Shown here piece after piece: positions 25,688 to 34,189 of a DNA stretch of 51,404 nt. This DNA is from an uncultured Collinsella sp. (lineage in GTDB: Bacteria; Actinomycetota; Coriobacteriia; Coriobacteriales; Coriobacteriaceae): the NCBI GenBank assembly GCA_900542325.1, contig UQMY01000018.1, forward strand, positions 1 through 51,404, written 5' to 3'. Every line of letters starts with the position of its first letter. The first letter of the stretch is position 1. The notes under the pieces are model-generated. The model was given only the letters and a program-made list of their open reading frames with translations, did no database searches and was not told the origin of the DNA. The position numbers and the translations under genes were made by a program.

Positions 25688-26185
25688 ATGGCTAAAGATT
25701 CCAGCTTCGACGTCGTGTCCGAGGTCAACATGCAAGAGGTCGACAACGCCTTCCAGCAAACCACGCGCGAGATTTCCCAGCGCTATGACCTGAAGGATTC
25801 CGGCGCCACGATCGAGCTTTCGAAGGGCGACAAGCTCTTTACGATCAACGCCCCGGCCGACTTTGTCTCCAAGCAGATTATCGACGTGCTGAGCTCCAAG
25901 CTCATCAAGCGCGGCATCGACCTCAAGGCTGTCTCGTGGGATGCCCCGCAGGCGGCATCGGGCGGCACCGTGCGCGTGCTCGGCCATATCGTCGAGGGTA
26001 TCGACCAGGCGACCGCCAAGAAGATCAACAAGGACATCAAGGACCAAAAGCTCAAGGTCAAGGTGACTATCGAGGCCGACAAGCTGCGTGTTTCCTCTGC
26101 TTCGAAGGACGCGTTGCAGACCGTGATCCAGTTCCTGCGCGACCAGGACTACGGCCAGCCGCTGCAGTTCACCAACTATCGCTAA
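25688..26185 (+). CDS. YajQ-family nucleotide-binding protein
   Basis: A 165-residue cytoplasmic protein of the YajQ family, starting DSSFDVVSEVNMQEVDNA and containing DLKDSGATIELSKGD and RISSAS-like patterns (here LRVSSASKDALQ). The family has two ferredoxin-like folds; some members bind cyclic di-GMP, others have only been shown to bind nucleotides or RNA. GAAAGGA precedes the ATG. It lies between the RodZ-like and rimO genes on the same strand. Confidence 0.93.
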   Translation: MAKDSSFDVVSEVNMQEVDNAFQQTTREISQRYDLKDSGATIELSKGDKLFTINAPADFVSKQIIDVLSSKLIKRGIDLKAVSWDAPQAASGGTVRVLGHIVEGIDQATAKKINKDIKDQKLKVKVTIEADKLRVSSASKDALQTVIQFLRDQDYGQPLQFTNYR

Positions 26186-26212
26186 TATCATTCGAAAGGA
26201 CTGCTCTCCAAC

Positions 26213-27562
26213 ATGGATACACCGTTGGGCTCCGTGCTCTACATCACCCTCGGGTGCGCTAAGAACGAGGTTGACACCGACCGCATGCGTTCTCTTTTGA
26301 CCGCCGCGGGCTACGAGGAGGCATTCGACCCACAGGATGCCGATATCGCCATCGTCAATACATGCTCGTTCCTCGCCTCCGCAACGTCCGAGAGCATCGA
26401 GACCACGCTCGAGCTCGCCAACGAGGTTCAGGACGGCGTTCGTTCTTGCCCCATCGTCATGTGCGGCTGTGTGCCGTCGCGCTATGGCGACGATCTGCCC
26501 GATGAGCTGCCCGAGGTCGCTGCCTTTGTGAAGGCCGACGAGGAGGATGGCATCGTGGCGGTCATCGATGGCGTGCTGGGCGTCGAGCGCGAGATTGCCG
26601 CCTATATTCCGCAGGTCAAGCGCACCGTCGAGGGCGCTGTCGCCTACGTCAAGATCTCCGATGGCTGCAACCGCTTCTGTAGCTTCTGCATGATCCCGTA
26701 TATCCGCGGTCGTTATCACTCGCGCAATGCCGAGAGCATTATTTCCGAGGTGCGCGACTTGGTTGCCGGTGGCGTGCGAGAGATCGTGCTGATCGGCCAG
26801 GACACGGGTATTTGGGGCACCGACTTTGCCGACGAAGACGTCACCGATGGCTCGCCGCGCAATCTGGCGCAGCTGCTGCATGCCGTCGCCGAGGCCGTGC
26901 GCCCGCACAACGTCTGGGTCCGCGTGCTCTACCTGCAGCCCGAGGGCATGACCGACGAGCTTATCGATACGATTCGCGATACGCCCGAGGTACTGCCTTA
27001 TATCGATATCCCCGTGCAGCACTGCGACGCGCGCATCCTCAAGGCTATGCGCCGTTCTGGTTCGCGCCAGGAGCTCGAGGACCTGTTCCGTGATCTGCGT
27101 GAGCGTATCCCCGGCATTGTGATCCGTTCCACGGCCATGGTCGGCTTCCCGACCGAGACCGACGACGAGTTCCGCGACCTTATCGACTTTATGGACACCG
27201 TCGGCTTTGACTACACGAGCGTCTTTGCCTACTCGCAGGAGGAGGGCAGCCTGGCCGCTAAGATGGAGGGTCAGGTCGATGAGGAGGTCAAGCTCGAGCG
27301 CGCCCAGGAGGCCATGGACCTGGCCGAGTCGCTCGGTTTTGCCGCCACCGCCGCACATGTGGGCGAGCGCGCCCAGGTGATCGTCGACGGCATCGAGGAG
27401 ACCGAGGACGGCGCCGAGCTGATCGGCCATGCTTGGTTCCAGGCGCCCGATTCCGATGGCGCGGTGCACTTGGACGCCAGCGAGGCGTCCGTGGGCGATA
27501 TTCTGACGGTCGAGTTTACCGATAGCTTCTGCTATGAGCTTATCGGCCATGTTGTGGAGTAG
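26213..27562 (+). CDS. rimO: Ribosomal protein S12 methylthiotransferase RimO
   Basis: A 449-residue radical SAM enzyme that adds a methylthio group to the conserved aspartate of ribosomal protein S12. The N-terminal UPF0004 cluster cysteines include Cys15 in LGCAKNEVDTDRM, a second in NTCSF and a third in MCGCVP. The SAM cluster is GCNRFCSFC (Cys152, 156, 159), and the C-terminus ends in a TRAM domain. The LGCAKN motif and SDGCNRFC context favour RimO over MiaB, which is encoded separately at 34190. Confidence 0.95.
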   Translation: MDTPLGSVLYITLGCAKNEVDTDRMRSLLTAAGYEEAFDPQDADIAIVNTCSFLASATSESIETTLELANEVQDGVRSCPIVMCGCVPSRYGDDLPDELPEVAAFVKADEEDGIVAVIDGVLGVEREIAAYIPQVKRTVEGAVAYVKISDGCNRFCSFCMIPYIRGRYHSRNAESIISEVRDLVAGGVREIVLIGQDTGIWGTDFADEDVTDGSPRNLAQLLHAVAEAVRPHNVWVRVLYLQPEGMTDELIDTIRDTPEVLPYIDIPVQHCDARILKAMRRSGSRQELEDLFRDLRERIPGIVIRSTAMVGFPTETDDEFRDLIDFMDTVGFDYTSVFAYSQEEGSLAAKMEGQVDEEVKLERAQEAMDLAESLGFAATAAHVGERAQVIVDGIEETEDGAELIGHAWFQAPDSDGAVHLDASEASVGDILTVEFTDSFCYELIGHVVE

Positions 27563-27571
27563 GAGAGCATC

Positions 27572-28210
27572 GTGGCAAACGAGAGCAATAAGGAACTGAC
27601 GAGTGTTTGGACGCCCGCCAACATCGTGACGTGTGTGCGCATCGTCTTTATCCCGGTGTTCATGATCGTGTCGGCGCTTTCTCACACGAGTGTTGCCGGT
27701 ACAGATTGGAGCACCTTCGACGGCCCGCTCGCCGCCGCAGCCTTCATTCTGTACGTCATCCTGTCGTGCACCGATAAAGTTGACGGCTATCTGGCGCGTT
27801 CGCGCAATGAGATTACCGACTTCGGTAAATTCTTGGACCCCATTGCCGACAAGCTGCTCGTGTTCTCGGCCTTGCTGCTGTTCTTGGACTTTGGTGCCGT
27901 GTCGGTTTGGTCCGTGTTCATCATCTTGTTCCGCGAGCTGTTGGTAAGCGCCCTGCGCATGGTTGCGAGTGCCGCCGGCGTGGTCGTTGCCGCCGATAAG
28001 CTTGGCAAGTACAAGACGGCGACCACGATGGTCTCCATCTGCGGTTACCTGTGCGTCTTTGCGATGGCCGGCTTGCACCTTGGCCCGCTGGCGCTGACGC
28101 TCGGCATCTACTCGGTGTCGCGCTTCCTGTACGCCGTTGCCGTTGTCCTGACCGTTATCTCGGGCGCCCAGTACTTCTGGAACTGCCGCAAGATCGTCTT
28201 TTCGGTCTAG
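27572..28210 (+). CDS. pgsA: CDP-diacylglycerol-glycerol-3-phosphate 3-phosphatidyltransferase
   Basis: A 212-residue membrane enzyme that makes phosphatidylglycerol phosphate. The CDP-alcohol phosphatidyltransferase signature appears around TDKVDGYLARSRNEITDFGKFLDPIAD-like residues (about 69-95, D-G-(x2)-A-R-(x8)-G-(x3)-D-(x3)-D with slight variation), followed by several hydrophobic helices. GTG start at 27572 with AGGAG upstream, directly after rimO. A second, more distant enzyme of the same superfamily is encoded at 48421. Confidence 0.9.
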   Translation: MANESNKELTSVWTPANIVTCVRIVFIPVFMIVSALSHTSVAGTDWSTFDGPLAAAAFILYVILSCTDKVDGYLARSRNEITDFGKFLDPIADKLLVFSALLLFLDFGAVSVWSVFIILFRELLVSALRMVASAAGVVVAADKLGKYKTATTMVSICGYLCVFAMAGLHLGPLALTLGIYSVSRFLYAVAVVLTVISGAQYFWNCRKIVFSV

Positions 28211-28222
28211 GTTCTGGTGGGT

Positions 28223-28753
28223 ATGACGGACTCTTTTGAGCAGATTTCCGCACATAACGAGGAGCTGGCGCGTCATATTGTCGAGCGCGCGAGCGCTCGG
28301 GGCGTGACGGTTTCAACGGCTGAGTCGCTGACAGCAGGTATGATCGCCTCGACGATTGCCGATATCCCGGGCGCCTCGGCGGTGCTGCGTGGCGGTGCGG
28401 TGACCTACTGCGATGAGATCAAGCATCGCGTTTTGGGTGTTGATCAGGAGACGCTCGACCGCTATACCGCGGTGTCGCATCAGACCGCGCGCGAGATGGC
28501 GGCGGGTTCGCTGGAGCTGTGCCAGAGCGATATTGCAGTGAGCGCAACGGGTTATGCCGGCCCCGGCGGCGGCACTGAGGACGATCCGGCTGGCACTTTC
28601 TATATTGGCTGGGCGTATCGCGCGGCTGATGGGGAAGTGCCGGTCGTGGACTCTGTGCGCTGCCACTATGAGGGCGACCGTTCGCGTGTTCGTGCCCATG
28701 CGGTCGCGGAGGCATTGGAACGCATTGCCCTTGTGCTTAACTCTATGGAATAG
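28223..28753 (+). CDS. CinA C-terminal domain, nicotinamide-nucleotide amidohydrolase
   Basis: A protein of about 176 residues equal to the C-terminal, PncC-like half of CinA, which deamidates NMN in pyridine nucleotide recycling. Motifs include STAESLTAGMIAS near the N-terminus and SATGYAGPGGGTEDDPAGTFYIG. The N-terminal MoCF_biosynth domain of full-length CinA is absent, so this is the stand-alone form. GTG 28217 is an alternative start two codons earlier. The position just before recA is a common arrangement. Confidence 0.9.
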   Translation: MTDSFEQISAHNEELARHIVERASARGVTVSTAESLTAGMIASTIADIPGASAVLRGGAVTYCDEIKHRVLGVDQETLDRYTAVSHQTAREMAAGSLELCQSDIAVSATGYAGPGGGTEDDPAGTFYIGWAYRAADGEVPVVDSVRCHYEGDRSRVRAHAVAEALERIALVLNSME

Positions 28754-28760
28754 ACGTGTT

Positions 28761-28787
28761 TTAAGGGGCCTTCGGGCCCCTTAATTG
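28761..28787 (+). terminator. Terminator between cinA-type gene and recA
   Basis: TTAAGGGGCC, loop TTCG and GGCCCCTTAA form a perfect 10-bp stem with a stable tetraloop; only a short T run follows. It isolates recA from upstream transcription. Confidence 0.85.
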
Positions 28788-28951
28788 TGGAGATAGGGAC
28801 CTTAGGCTCATTTGGCGTTTGTGCTGGTTGTAGACGTAATTTTGCCTGCCTTGTTCATATTTGGTCCTTTGTGGTCAAGCATTTGGTCAGTGTTTGGTCG
28901 GCGTTTGGTTGGGTTTTGGAAAGGTCGGCTGCATATGATTTATCTGAACGG

Positions 28952-28980
28952 TTGACCACGAACAGCCGTTCGTTTATTAT
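28952..28980 (+). promoter_or_regulatory. recA promoter with embedded LexA box
   Basis: -35 TTGACC (28952-28957) and -10 TATTAT (28975-28980) are separated by 17 bases. The spacer holds CGAACAGCCGTTCG (28959-28972), a perfect match to the CGAAC-N4-GTTCG LexA consensus of Gram-positive bacteria. LexA bound here would block RNA polymerase directly. Confidence 0.9.
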
Positions 28981-29010
28981 CGATGCAGGTTGTTAAGAGG
29001 AGGGCTTTTC

Positions 29011-30159
29011 ATGGCCAAGAATTCAGGTCCCGTACGTACCGTTCATGCTCGCACGACGGGTAAAGAGCGCGATGAGATGATCGCCACCACCAAGGCCGAG
29101 ATCGAGAAGAAGTTCGGTCAAGGCTCCATCATGAGGTACGGCGACGGTGGCCCCGAGCTCGAGGTCGAGGCCATCCCTACGGGCGCTCTGGCACTCGATG
29201 CCGCTCTGGGTATCGGCGGTGTGCCGCGCGGCCGAATCGTCGAGATCTACGGTCCCGAGTCCTCCGGTAAGACGACGCTTTCGCTCGAGATCCTGGCCGA
29301 GGCCCAGGCAATGGGTGGCGTGGTGGCATTTATCGATGCCGAGCACGCGCTCGATCCCACGTATGCCGCGCGCATTGGCGTGGATATCGACGAGGTACTG
29401 ATTTCCCAGCCTGATACGGGTGAGCAGGCGCTCGAGATTGTTGACATGCTCGTGCGTTCCGGCGCCATCGATGCCATCGTCGTCGACTCCGTCGCCGCGC
29501 TGACCCCGCGTGCCGAGATCGAGGGAGAGATCGGCGATACCACGGTCGGTTTGCAAGCTCGCCTGATGAGTCAGGCGCTCCGCAAGCTCGCCGGCTCGCT
29601 GTCCAAGTCCAACACGACATGCATCTTCATTAACCAGCTGCGAGAGAAGATCGGCGTCATGTTCGGCAACCCCGAGACCACGACGGGCGGCCGCGCCCTT
29701 AAGTTCTTCTCTTCGGTGCGTATCGACATTCGCCGCATCGATAGCATTAAGCTCAAGGATGAGGTTATCGGTAACCGCGTGCGCGCCAAGGTCGTTAAGA
29801 ACAAGGTGGCAGCTCCATTCCGTTCTGCTGAGTTCGACATCATGTACGGTACGGGCATCTCTAAGGAGGGCTCGATTCTGGACATGGCTGTCGAGTGCGG
29901 CATTTGCAAGAAGATGGGCTCCTGGTTTGCCTATGGCGAGGATAAGCTCGGCAACGGTCGCGAGGCCGCCAAGGCGTTCCTGCGCGAACACCCCGATTGC
30001 GCCGACGAGATTGAGCATAAGGTCCGCCTTGCCTGCGGGCTTGAGTTTGATGACGATGCTCCGTCCGAGGTCGAGCTGACCGATCAGCCTGCGCCTGAGG
30101 AGTTTGACGAGCTTTACGCCATCGATGGTTCCGCCATGCTCGATGATGACGACGAGTAG
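29011..30159 (+). CDS. recA: Recombinase RecA
   Basis: A 382-residue recombinase for homologous repair and the co-protease that triggers LexA self-cleavage. Walker A is GPESSGKTT; VAFIDAEHALDP, FINQLREKIGVMFG and GGRALKFF are hallmark stretches. An acidic C-terminal tail (DDDDE) is present. ATG 29011 is preceded by AAGAGGAGGG. An in-frame start at 28990 adds seven residues without support. recX follows 11 bases later, so both are under the LexA-controlled promoter. Confidence 0.98.
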   Translation: MAKNSGPVRTVHARTTGKERDEMIATTKAEIEKKFGQGSIMRYGDGGPELEVEAIPTGALALDAALGIGGVPRGRIVEIYGPESSGKTTLSLEILAEAQAMGGVVAFIDAEHALDPTYAARIGVDIDEVLISQPDTGEQALEIVDMLVRSGAIDAIVVDSVAALTPRAEIEGEIGDTTVGLQARLMSQALRKLAGSLSKSNTTCIFINQLREKIGVMFGNPETTTGGRALKFFSSVRIDIRRIDSIKLKDEVIGNRVRAKVVKNKVAAPFRSAEFDIMYGTGISKEGSILDMAVECGICKKMGSWFAYGEDKLGNGREAAKAFLREHPDCADEIEHKVRLACGLEFDDDAPSEVELTDQPAPEEFDELYAIDGSAMLDDDDE

Positions 30160-30170
30160 CGGTTACGCTC

Positions 30171-30863
30171 ATGTCGTATACGGTGACCGAGGCCACGGTC
30201 GTCTTTCCCGATAAGAAGGCGGCCTCCTCGTTCTCGAGCGGGTATGCGTCCAAAAAGCCTTGCGCACATATCGATTGTGAGCTTGAGGGCGGTTTTGAGC
30301 GGTCCATTTGGATTCCCGTGCGGGTCGCGCGCCTGTATGTCAAAAATCGCCCCGATCTTCCCTGTGATTGGGATAACTTTCGTGAAGCGGTGCAGCTCAT
30401 CGAGCGTAAATGTGCACTTACCATGGTGACCGAGATGCTATCGCGACGCGACCATGCGACGGGTGAGGTCTGTGACAAGTTGGCACGCTACGGCTTTCGC
30501 CAGCCCGCGATCGATTTCGCCGTCGAGCGCGCCACCGAGTATCGCTTTTTAGACGAGAACCGCTTTTGCTCGTACTTTATCGAGGAACGCAAGCGGCGCG
30601 GTTGGGGACAGCGTAAAATCGAGACCGAGCTCAAGCGCCGTCATGTCGTGCTCGATGATATTCCCGGTTATCCGGAGGATTATTTTGCCGTCGAAGACGA
30701 TTTGGCGCGTGCGTCAGCCCTGCTCGCCAAGCGGCGTGTTCCAGAGACGCGCGGATTCGAAAAACTGGTTCGGTTTTTGATGGGCAAGGGCTTCTCGTAT
30801 CACATCGCCGCCGATGCCGTTAAGGCACGTCTCGATGCCGAACGTGAGGAATGTGCGGTTTAG
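30171..30863 (+). CDS. recX: RecX regulatory protein
   Basis: A 230-residue modulator of RecA filaments. RecX-type helical repeats are visible (EMLSRRDHATGEVCDKLAR, FCSYFIEERKRRGWG, VRFLMGKGFSYHIAADAV). The N-terminal 80 residues are less conserved. It follows recA closely without a terminator, the usual operon in Gram-positive bacteria. Confidence 0.88.
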   Translation: MSYTVTEATVVFPDKKAASSFSSGYASKKPCAHIDCELEGGFERSIWIPVRVARLYVKNRPDLPCDWDNFREAVQLIERKCALTMVTEMLSRRDHATGEVCDKLARYGFRQPAIDFAVERATEYRFLDENRFCSYFIEERKRRGWGQRKIETELKRRHVVLDDIPGYPEDYFAVEDDLARASALLAKRRVPETRGFEKLVRFLMGKGFSYHIAADAVKARLDAEREECAV

Positions 30864-30925
30864 GCGTATGCGTTTTGTGGCCCTGCCGTTCACCGCGTTT
30901 TAGCCGCCGTGCTGGGGCCATTTAT

Positions 30926-30954
30926 TTGACAGTTGTTGTGGTTCAACGTACGAT
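30926..30954 (+). promoter_or_regulatory. Probable promoter of the rny operon
   Basis: TTGACA (30926-30931) and TACGAT (30949-30954) are 17 bases apart. Transcription from here would give a leader of about 160 bases before RNase Y. The leader contains a hairpin at about 31060-31082 (GCGAGCCGT and ACGGTTCGC) followed by TTTGTTGTG. Confidence 0.65.
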
Positions 30955-31120
30955 AAACACTGTCATTTGCTTTGTGATATGTGCTCATCTGTGATGAGTT
31001 TGTTTATATGTTTATCTGTATCCGACCCGCATAAGCTGCGCCCATATTACTCAAATGTCGCGAGCCGTTCGTAAGGACGGTTCGCTTTGTTGTGTAACGA
31101 ATCCATAAAAAGGAGTGAGC

Positions 31121-32671
31121 ATGCCTATCATCGCAGCGCTCGTTGGCATCATTTTGGGTGCCATCGCCGCCATTGCCTACATGCGCACCGCCAAGCAGGG
31201 TAGTCTTCACGAGGCCGACGAAAAAATCCAGTCGGCACACGCACAGGCTGAGTCCCTGATCGGTGATGCTAAGCGTCAGGCCGAGACCCTCAAAAAAGAG
31301 GCTCTGCTCGAGGCTAAAGAGGAGATCATCAAGAACAAGCAGGCCGCTGAGGCCGAGGACAAGCAGCGTAAGAACGAGATTCGTACGCTCGAGAACCGCG
31401 TGATGCAGCGCGAGGAATCCCTCGATCGCCGCAACGACGCGCTTGACAAGCGCGAGCATCAGCTGTCCAGCCAGGCCGGTCAGGTCGAGAAGCGCTCCCG
31501 TGAGCTCGAGGAGCTCTGCGCAAAGCAGACCTCCGAGCTCGAGCGTATCGCCGACCTTACCCGCGAGGACGCCCACAAGGAGCTCCTCAATAAGGTTCGC
31601 GGCGAGGTCACCCACGAGGCCGCCACGATCATTCGCGAGTCCGAGCAGCAGGTTCGCGCCGAGTGCCACAAGACCGCCCAGGAGATTCTGTCTCTGGCGA
31701 TTCAGCGCTGCGCTGCCGACCACACTGCCGAGGTCACCGTTACCTCCGTGCACATTCCCTCTGATGACCTCAAGGGCCGTATCATCGGTCGCGAGGGTCG
31801 CAACATCCGGACCTTCGAGCAGGTTTCCGGCGTCAACCTCGTGATCGACGACACGCCCGAGACCGTCGTTCTTTCGAGCTTCGACCCGGTCCGTCGTGAG
31901 ACCGCCCGTGTCGCCCTCGAGAACCTCATCGCCGACGGCCGCATTCACCCTGCCCGTATCGAGGAGATGTATCACAAGGCCGCCGACCTGGTTCAGCAGC
32001 GCGTGCGCGAGGCTGGCGAGCAGGCTGCCTTCGATACCGGCATCCACGACCTGCACCCCGAGATCGTCAAGACCCTTGGTGCCCTGCGCTACCGTACCTC
32101 GTTTGGTCAGAACGTGCTTCAGCACTCCCTCGAGGTCTCTGATCTGTGCGGCGTGATGGCTTCCGAGCTTGGCCTGGACGTTGTGACTGCCAAGCGCGCC
32201 GGCCTGCTGCACGACCTGGGCAAGGCAATCGACCATGACGTCGAGGGCCCGCATGCCGTCATCGGCGCCGAGCTGGCCCGCCGTTATGGCGAGAAGCCCG
32301 TTATCGTCCACGCTATCGAGGCTCACCATGCCGATGTCGACCCCAACACGGTGCTCGATGTCCTGGTGCAGGCCGCCGATGCTGTCTCTGCCTCTCGCCC
32401 CGGTGCCCGTCGCGAGTCTGCCGAGAACTACATCAAGCGTCTTGAGAAGCTCGAGGAGATCGCCAACTCCCATGACGGCGTCGAGCGCACCTATGCCATG
32501 CAGGCTGGTCGCGAGGTCCACGTCATGGTTCAGCCGGACAAGATCTCCGATGCCCAGTCCACGGTCCTGGCTCACGATATCGCCCATCAGATCGAGGAAG
32601 AGATGGAGTATCCCGGTCAGGTGCGCGTCGTCGTGATTCGCGAGAGCCGCGCTGTCGATATCGCTAAATAA
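31121..32671 (+). CDS. rny: Ribonuclease Y
   Basis: A 516-residue membrane-bound endoribonuclease that starts mRNA decay. It has an N-terminal membrane helix (about residues 4-22), a long Glu/Lys/Gln-rich coiled coil (about 25-190), a KH domain with GRIIGREGRNIRTFEQ, and an HD domain with LLHDLGKAIDHD. Length fits the family (about 520). ATG 31121 is favoured by AAAAGGAG six bases upstream; a GTG two codons earlier is possible. The next gene starts one base after the stop codon. Confidence 0.96.
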   Translation: MPIIAALVGIILGAIAAIAYMRTAKQGSLHEADEKIQSAHAQAESLIGDAKRQAETLKKEALLEAKEEIIKNKQAAEAEDKQRKNEIRTLENRVMQREESLDRRNDALDKREHQLSSQAGQVEKRSRELEELCAKQTSELERIADLTREDAHKELLNKVRGEVTHEAATIIRESEQQVRAECHKTAQEILSLAIQRCAADHTAEVTVTSVHIPSDDLKGRIIGREGRNIRTFEQVSGVNLVIDDTPETVVLSSFDPVRRETARVALENLIADGRIHPARIEEMYHKAADLVQQRVREAGEQAAFDTGIHDLHPEIVKTLGALRYRTSFGQNVLQHSLEVSDLCGVMASELGLDVVTAKRAGLLHDLGKAIDHDVEGPHAVIGAELARRYGEKPVIVHAIEAHHADVDPNTVLDVLVQAADAVSASRPGARRESAENYIKRLEKLEEIANSHDGVERTYAMQAGREVHVMVQPDKISDAQSTVLAHDIAHQIEEEMEYPGQVRVVVIRESRAVDIAK

Positions 32672-32672
32672 C

Positions 32673-33758
32673 ATGAGCGACGCGAACGAGCTCATCTCAT
32701 TTATCGCGTCGATGTCGGGGGAGGGCAACCTTCGCGTCGAGGAGAACCTTGGCGAGGGGTATGTCCGCCTCCGCGTTTCGGAGGCCGAGCGGCGCCAGGC
32801 TAAGCACGACATTCAGCATGTCGAGGACATCGTCATCGAAATGCTCCGTAATGCTCGCGATGCCGGCGCCGACAAGGTCTATCTCGCCACGACCAAGGAA
32901 GATGGCGTCCGCACGCTTGTCTTTCTGGATAACGGTTCTGGCGTTCCGCAGGATATGCAAGAGCGAATCTTTGATGCCCGCGTTACCTCCAAGCTCGAGA
33001 GCATGAAGATGGACCGTTGGGGCGTTCACGGTCGTGGCATGGCATTGTTTTCGATTAAGCAGAACACCGACGAGGCCCGTGTGGTCACGTCCGGCGTCGA
33101 TCTTGGTTCAGCCTTCAAGGTGAGCGTTGCGGCCGACCGCCTCAGTGAGCGTGCCGATCAGTCCAGCTGGCCCCAGGCCGTCAAGGATGAGGACGGACGT
33201 TATGTCTGCGCTCGCGGTCCACATAATATTATTCGCGCTGCTTGTGAGTTTGCGCTCGAGGAGTTGCGTGGTTGCGATGTCTATCTCGGTTCTCCGTCTG
33301 AGATTGCCGCGACCCTTTATGCTCAAGCGTCAAGTCGGCTCGATACGTCTCGTCTCCTGTTCATTGATGACGAGAGCGAGCTTCCGGTTGTCGATCGTTT
33401 AGGCCTTGCTTCTGATGCCGAGGACTTTATCCGTATTTGTTCGGGTTTGGGTCTTGAGATGTCCGAGCGCACGGCCCATCGCATTTTGGCAGGGCAGATT
33501 AAGCCCGTTCGCGGTGTGACCGCGCGTCTGCTGCGCGAGCGTGATTCGTCCTCGCATGCGCCGGCTCCTGTCGATCTCGCGAAGGATCGTCGCGGGCTAC
33601 GTATTGCCAAGGATGACATGGCACAGTTTTCGCGCGCTGTGGAACGCGACTTTAATGACCTTGCCACCCGGTACTATCTCAACCTTTGCGGCGACCCAAA
33701 GATCCGTGTTTCGCGTGATCGAATCACCGTGACCTTTGATCTTGCCAAAGAGGAATAG
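32673..33758 (+). CDS. GHKL-type ATPase (HATPase/MutL-like), unknown function
   Basis: A 361-residue protein. The N-terminal part is a GHKL ATP-binding domain: N box EMLRNARDAGA, G1 box LDNGSGVPQ, lid-like region ending WGVHGRGMALF. The phrase RVTSKLESM recalls the TSK segment of MutL. There is no kinase histidine, receiver or membrane segment, and the C-terminal half is not recognised. It is coupled to rny (one-base gap) and followed by spoVS. In Bacillus the comparable place between rny and spoVS is held by the phosphodiesterase gene ymdB. Function is unknown; an ATP-driven clamp or chaperone role in RNA or DNA handling is speculation. Confidence 0.75.
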   Translation: MSDANELISFIASMSGEGNLRVEENLGEGYVRLRVSEAERRQAKHDIQHVEDIVIEMLRNARDAGADKVYLATTKEDGVRTLVFLDNGSGVPQDMQERIFDARVTSKLESMKMDRWGVHGRGMALFSIKQNTDEARVVTSGVDLGSAFKVSVAADRLSERADQSSWPQAVKDEDGRYVCARGPHNIIRAACEFALEELRGCDVYLGSPSEIAATLYAQASSRLDTSRLLFIDDESELPVVDRLGLASDAEDFIRICSGLGLEMSERTAHRILAGQIKPVRGVTARLLRERDSSSHAPAPVDLAKDRRGLRIAKDDMAQFSRAVERDFNDLATRYYLNLCGDPKIRVSRDRITVTFDLAKEE

Positions 33759-33765
33759 TGCCTTT

Positions 33766-33781
33766 ACCGAGTCCACTCGGT
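33766..33781. repeat. Short inverted repeat before spoVS
   Basis: ACCGAGT and ACTCGGT are separated by two bases just after the ATPase stop codon and before the spoVS ribosome site. It may be an operator or an mRNA hairpin that separates spoVS expression from rny. Confidence 0.5.
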
Positions 33782-33832
33782 ACGATACAGTTATTGCAGT
33801 TAAAACGTACTTTTAAATGCAGGAGTTTCTTC

Positions 33833-34150
33833 ATGGATTGCCTGAAGGTATCAAGCAAATCATCGCCCGCGTCCGTTGCCGGCGCCATCGCCGGCATGGT
33901 CAAGGATGGTGTACCCGTCAACATCCAGTGTGTCGGCGCCGGTGCCGTCAACCAGGCTATTAAGGCCGTTGCTATCGCGCGCGGTTTTTTGATTCCAACC
34001 GGTTTTGATATTTCCTGCGCGCCCGTGTTCTCCGACATCCTCATTAACGGGGAGTCGCGCACGGCCATCCGCCTTTCTATCTACGTTCACCAGATCAATC
34101 GAGCTGCTATGGATAACGTCGTCATGGATGATGTTAAGCCTGTGGCATAG
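33833..34150 (+). CDS. spoVS: Stage V sporulation protein S (SpoVS) homologue
   Basis: A 105-residue protein matching SpoVS along its first 85 residues (LKVSSKSSPASVAGAIAGMV, VGAGAVNQAIKAVAIARGF). SpoVS is an Alba-like, dimeric, probable nucleic acid-binding protein found also in non-sporulating bacteria. This copy has a C-terminal extension of about 18 residues. ATG 33833 is chosen because AGGAG lies just upstream and the earlier in-frame residues are not conserved. No other sporulation genes occur in the window. Confidence 0.93.
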   Translation: MDCLKVSSKSSPASVAGAIAGMVKDGVPVNIQCVGAGAVNQAIKAVAIARGFLIPTGFDISCAPVFSDILINGESRTAIRLSIYVHQINRAAMDNVVMDDVKPVA

Positions 34151-34189
34151 CTTCTGCTTGCCTTGTTTCGCTCCCCATCGTTAGGACTT

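Noticed and set aside
25658..28276. Very long minus-strand open frame (872 codons) opposite yajQ, rimO and pgsA
   Set aside because: It lies entirely antisense to three well-supported genes. High G+C third positions suppress stop codons on the opposite strand; the translation is His/Asp/Gly-rich and matches no family.
28787..28996. Small open frame between the cinA-type gene and recA
   Set aside because: It overlaps the recA promoter and LexA box, has no ribosome site and no conserved features.
30864..31120. Known riboswitch in the rny leader
   Set aside because: Stem-loops are present but no conserved riboswitch core could be recognised.
33833..34150. spoVS as evidence for sporulation
   Set aside because: SpoVS homologues occur in many non-sporulating bacteria, and no other sporulation gene is present in the window.
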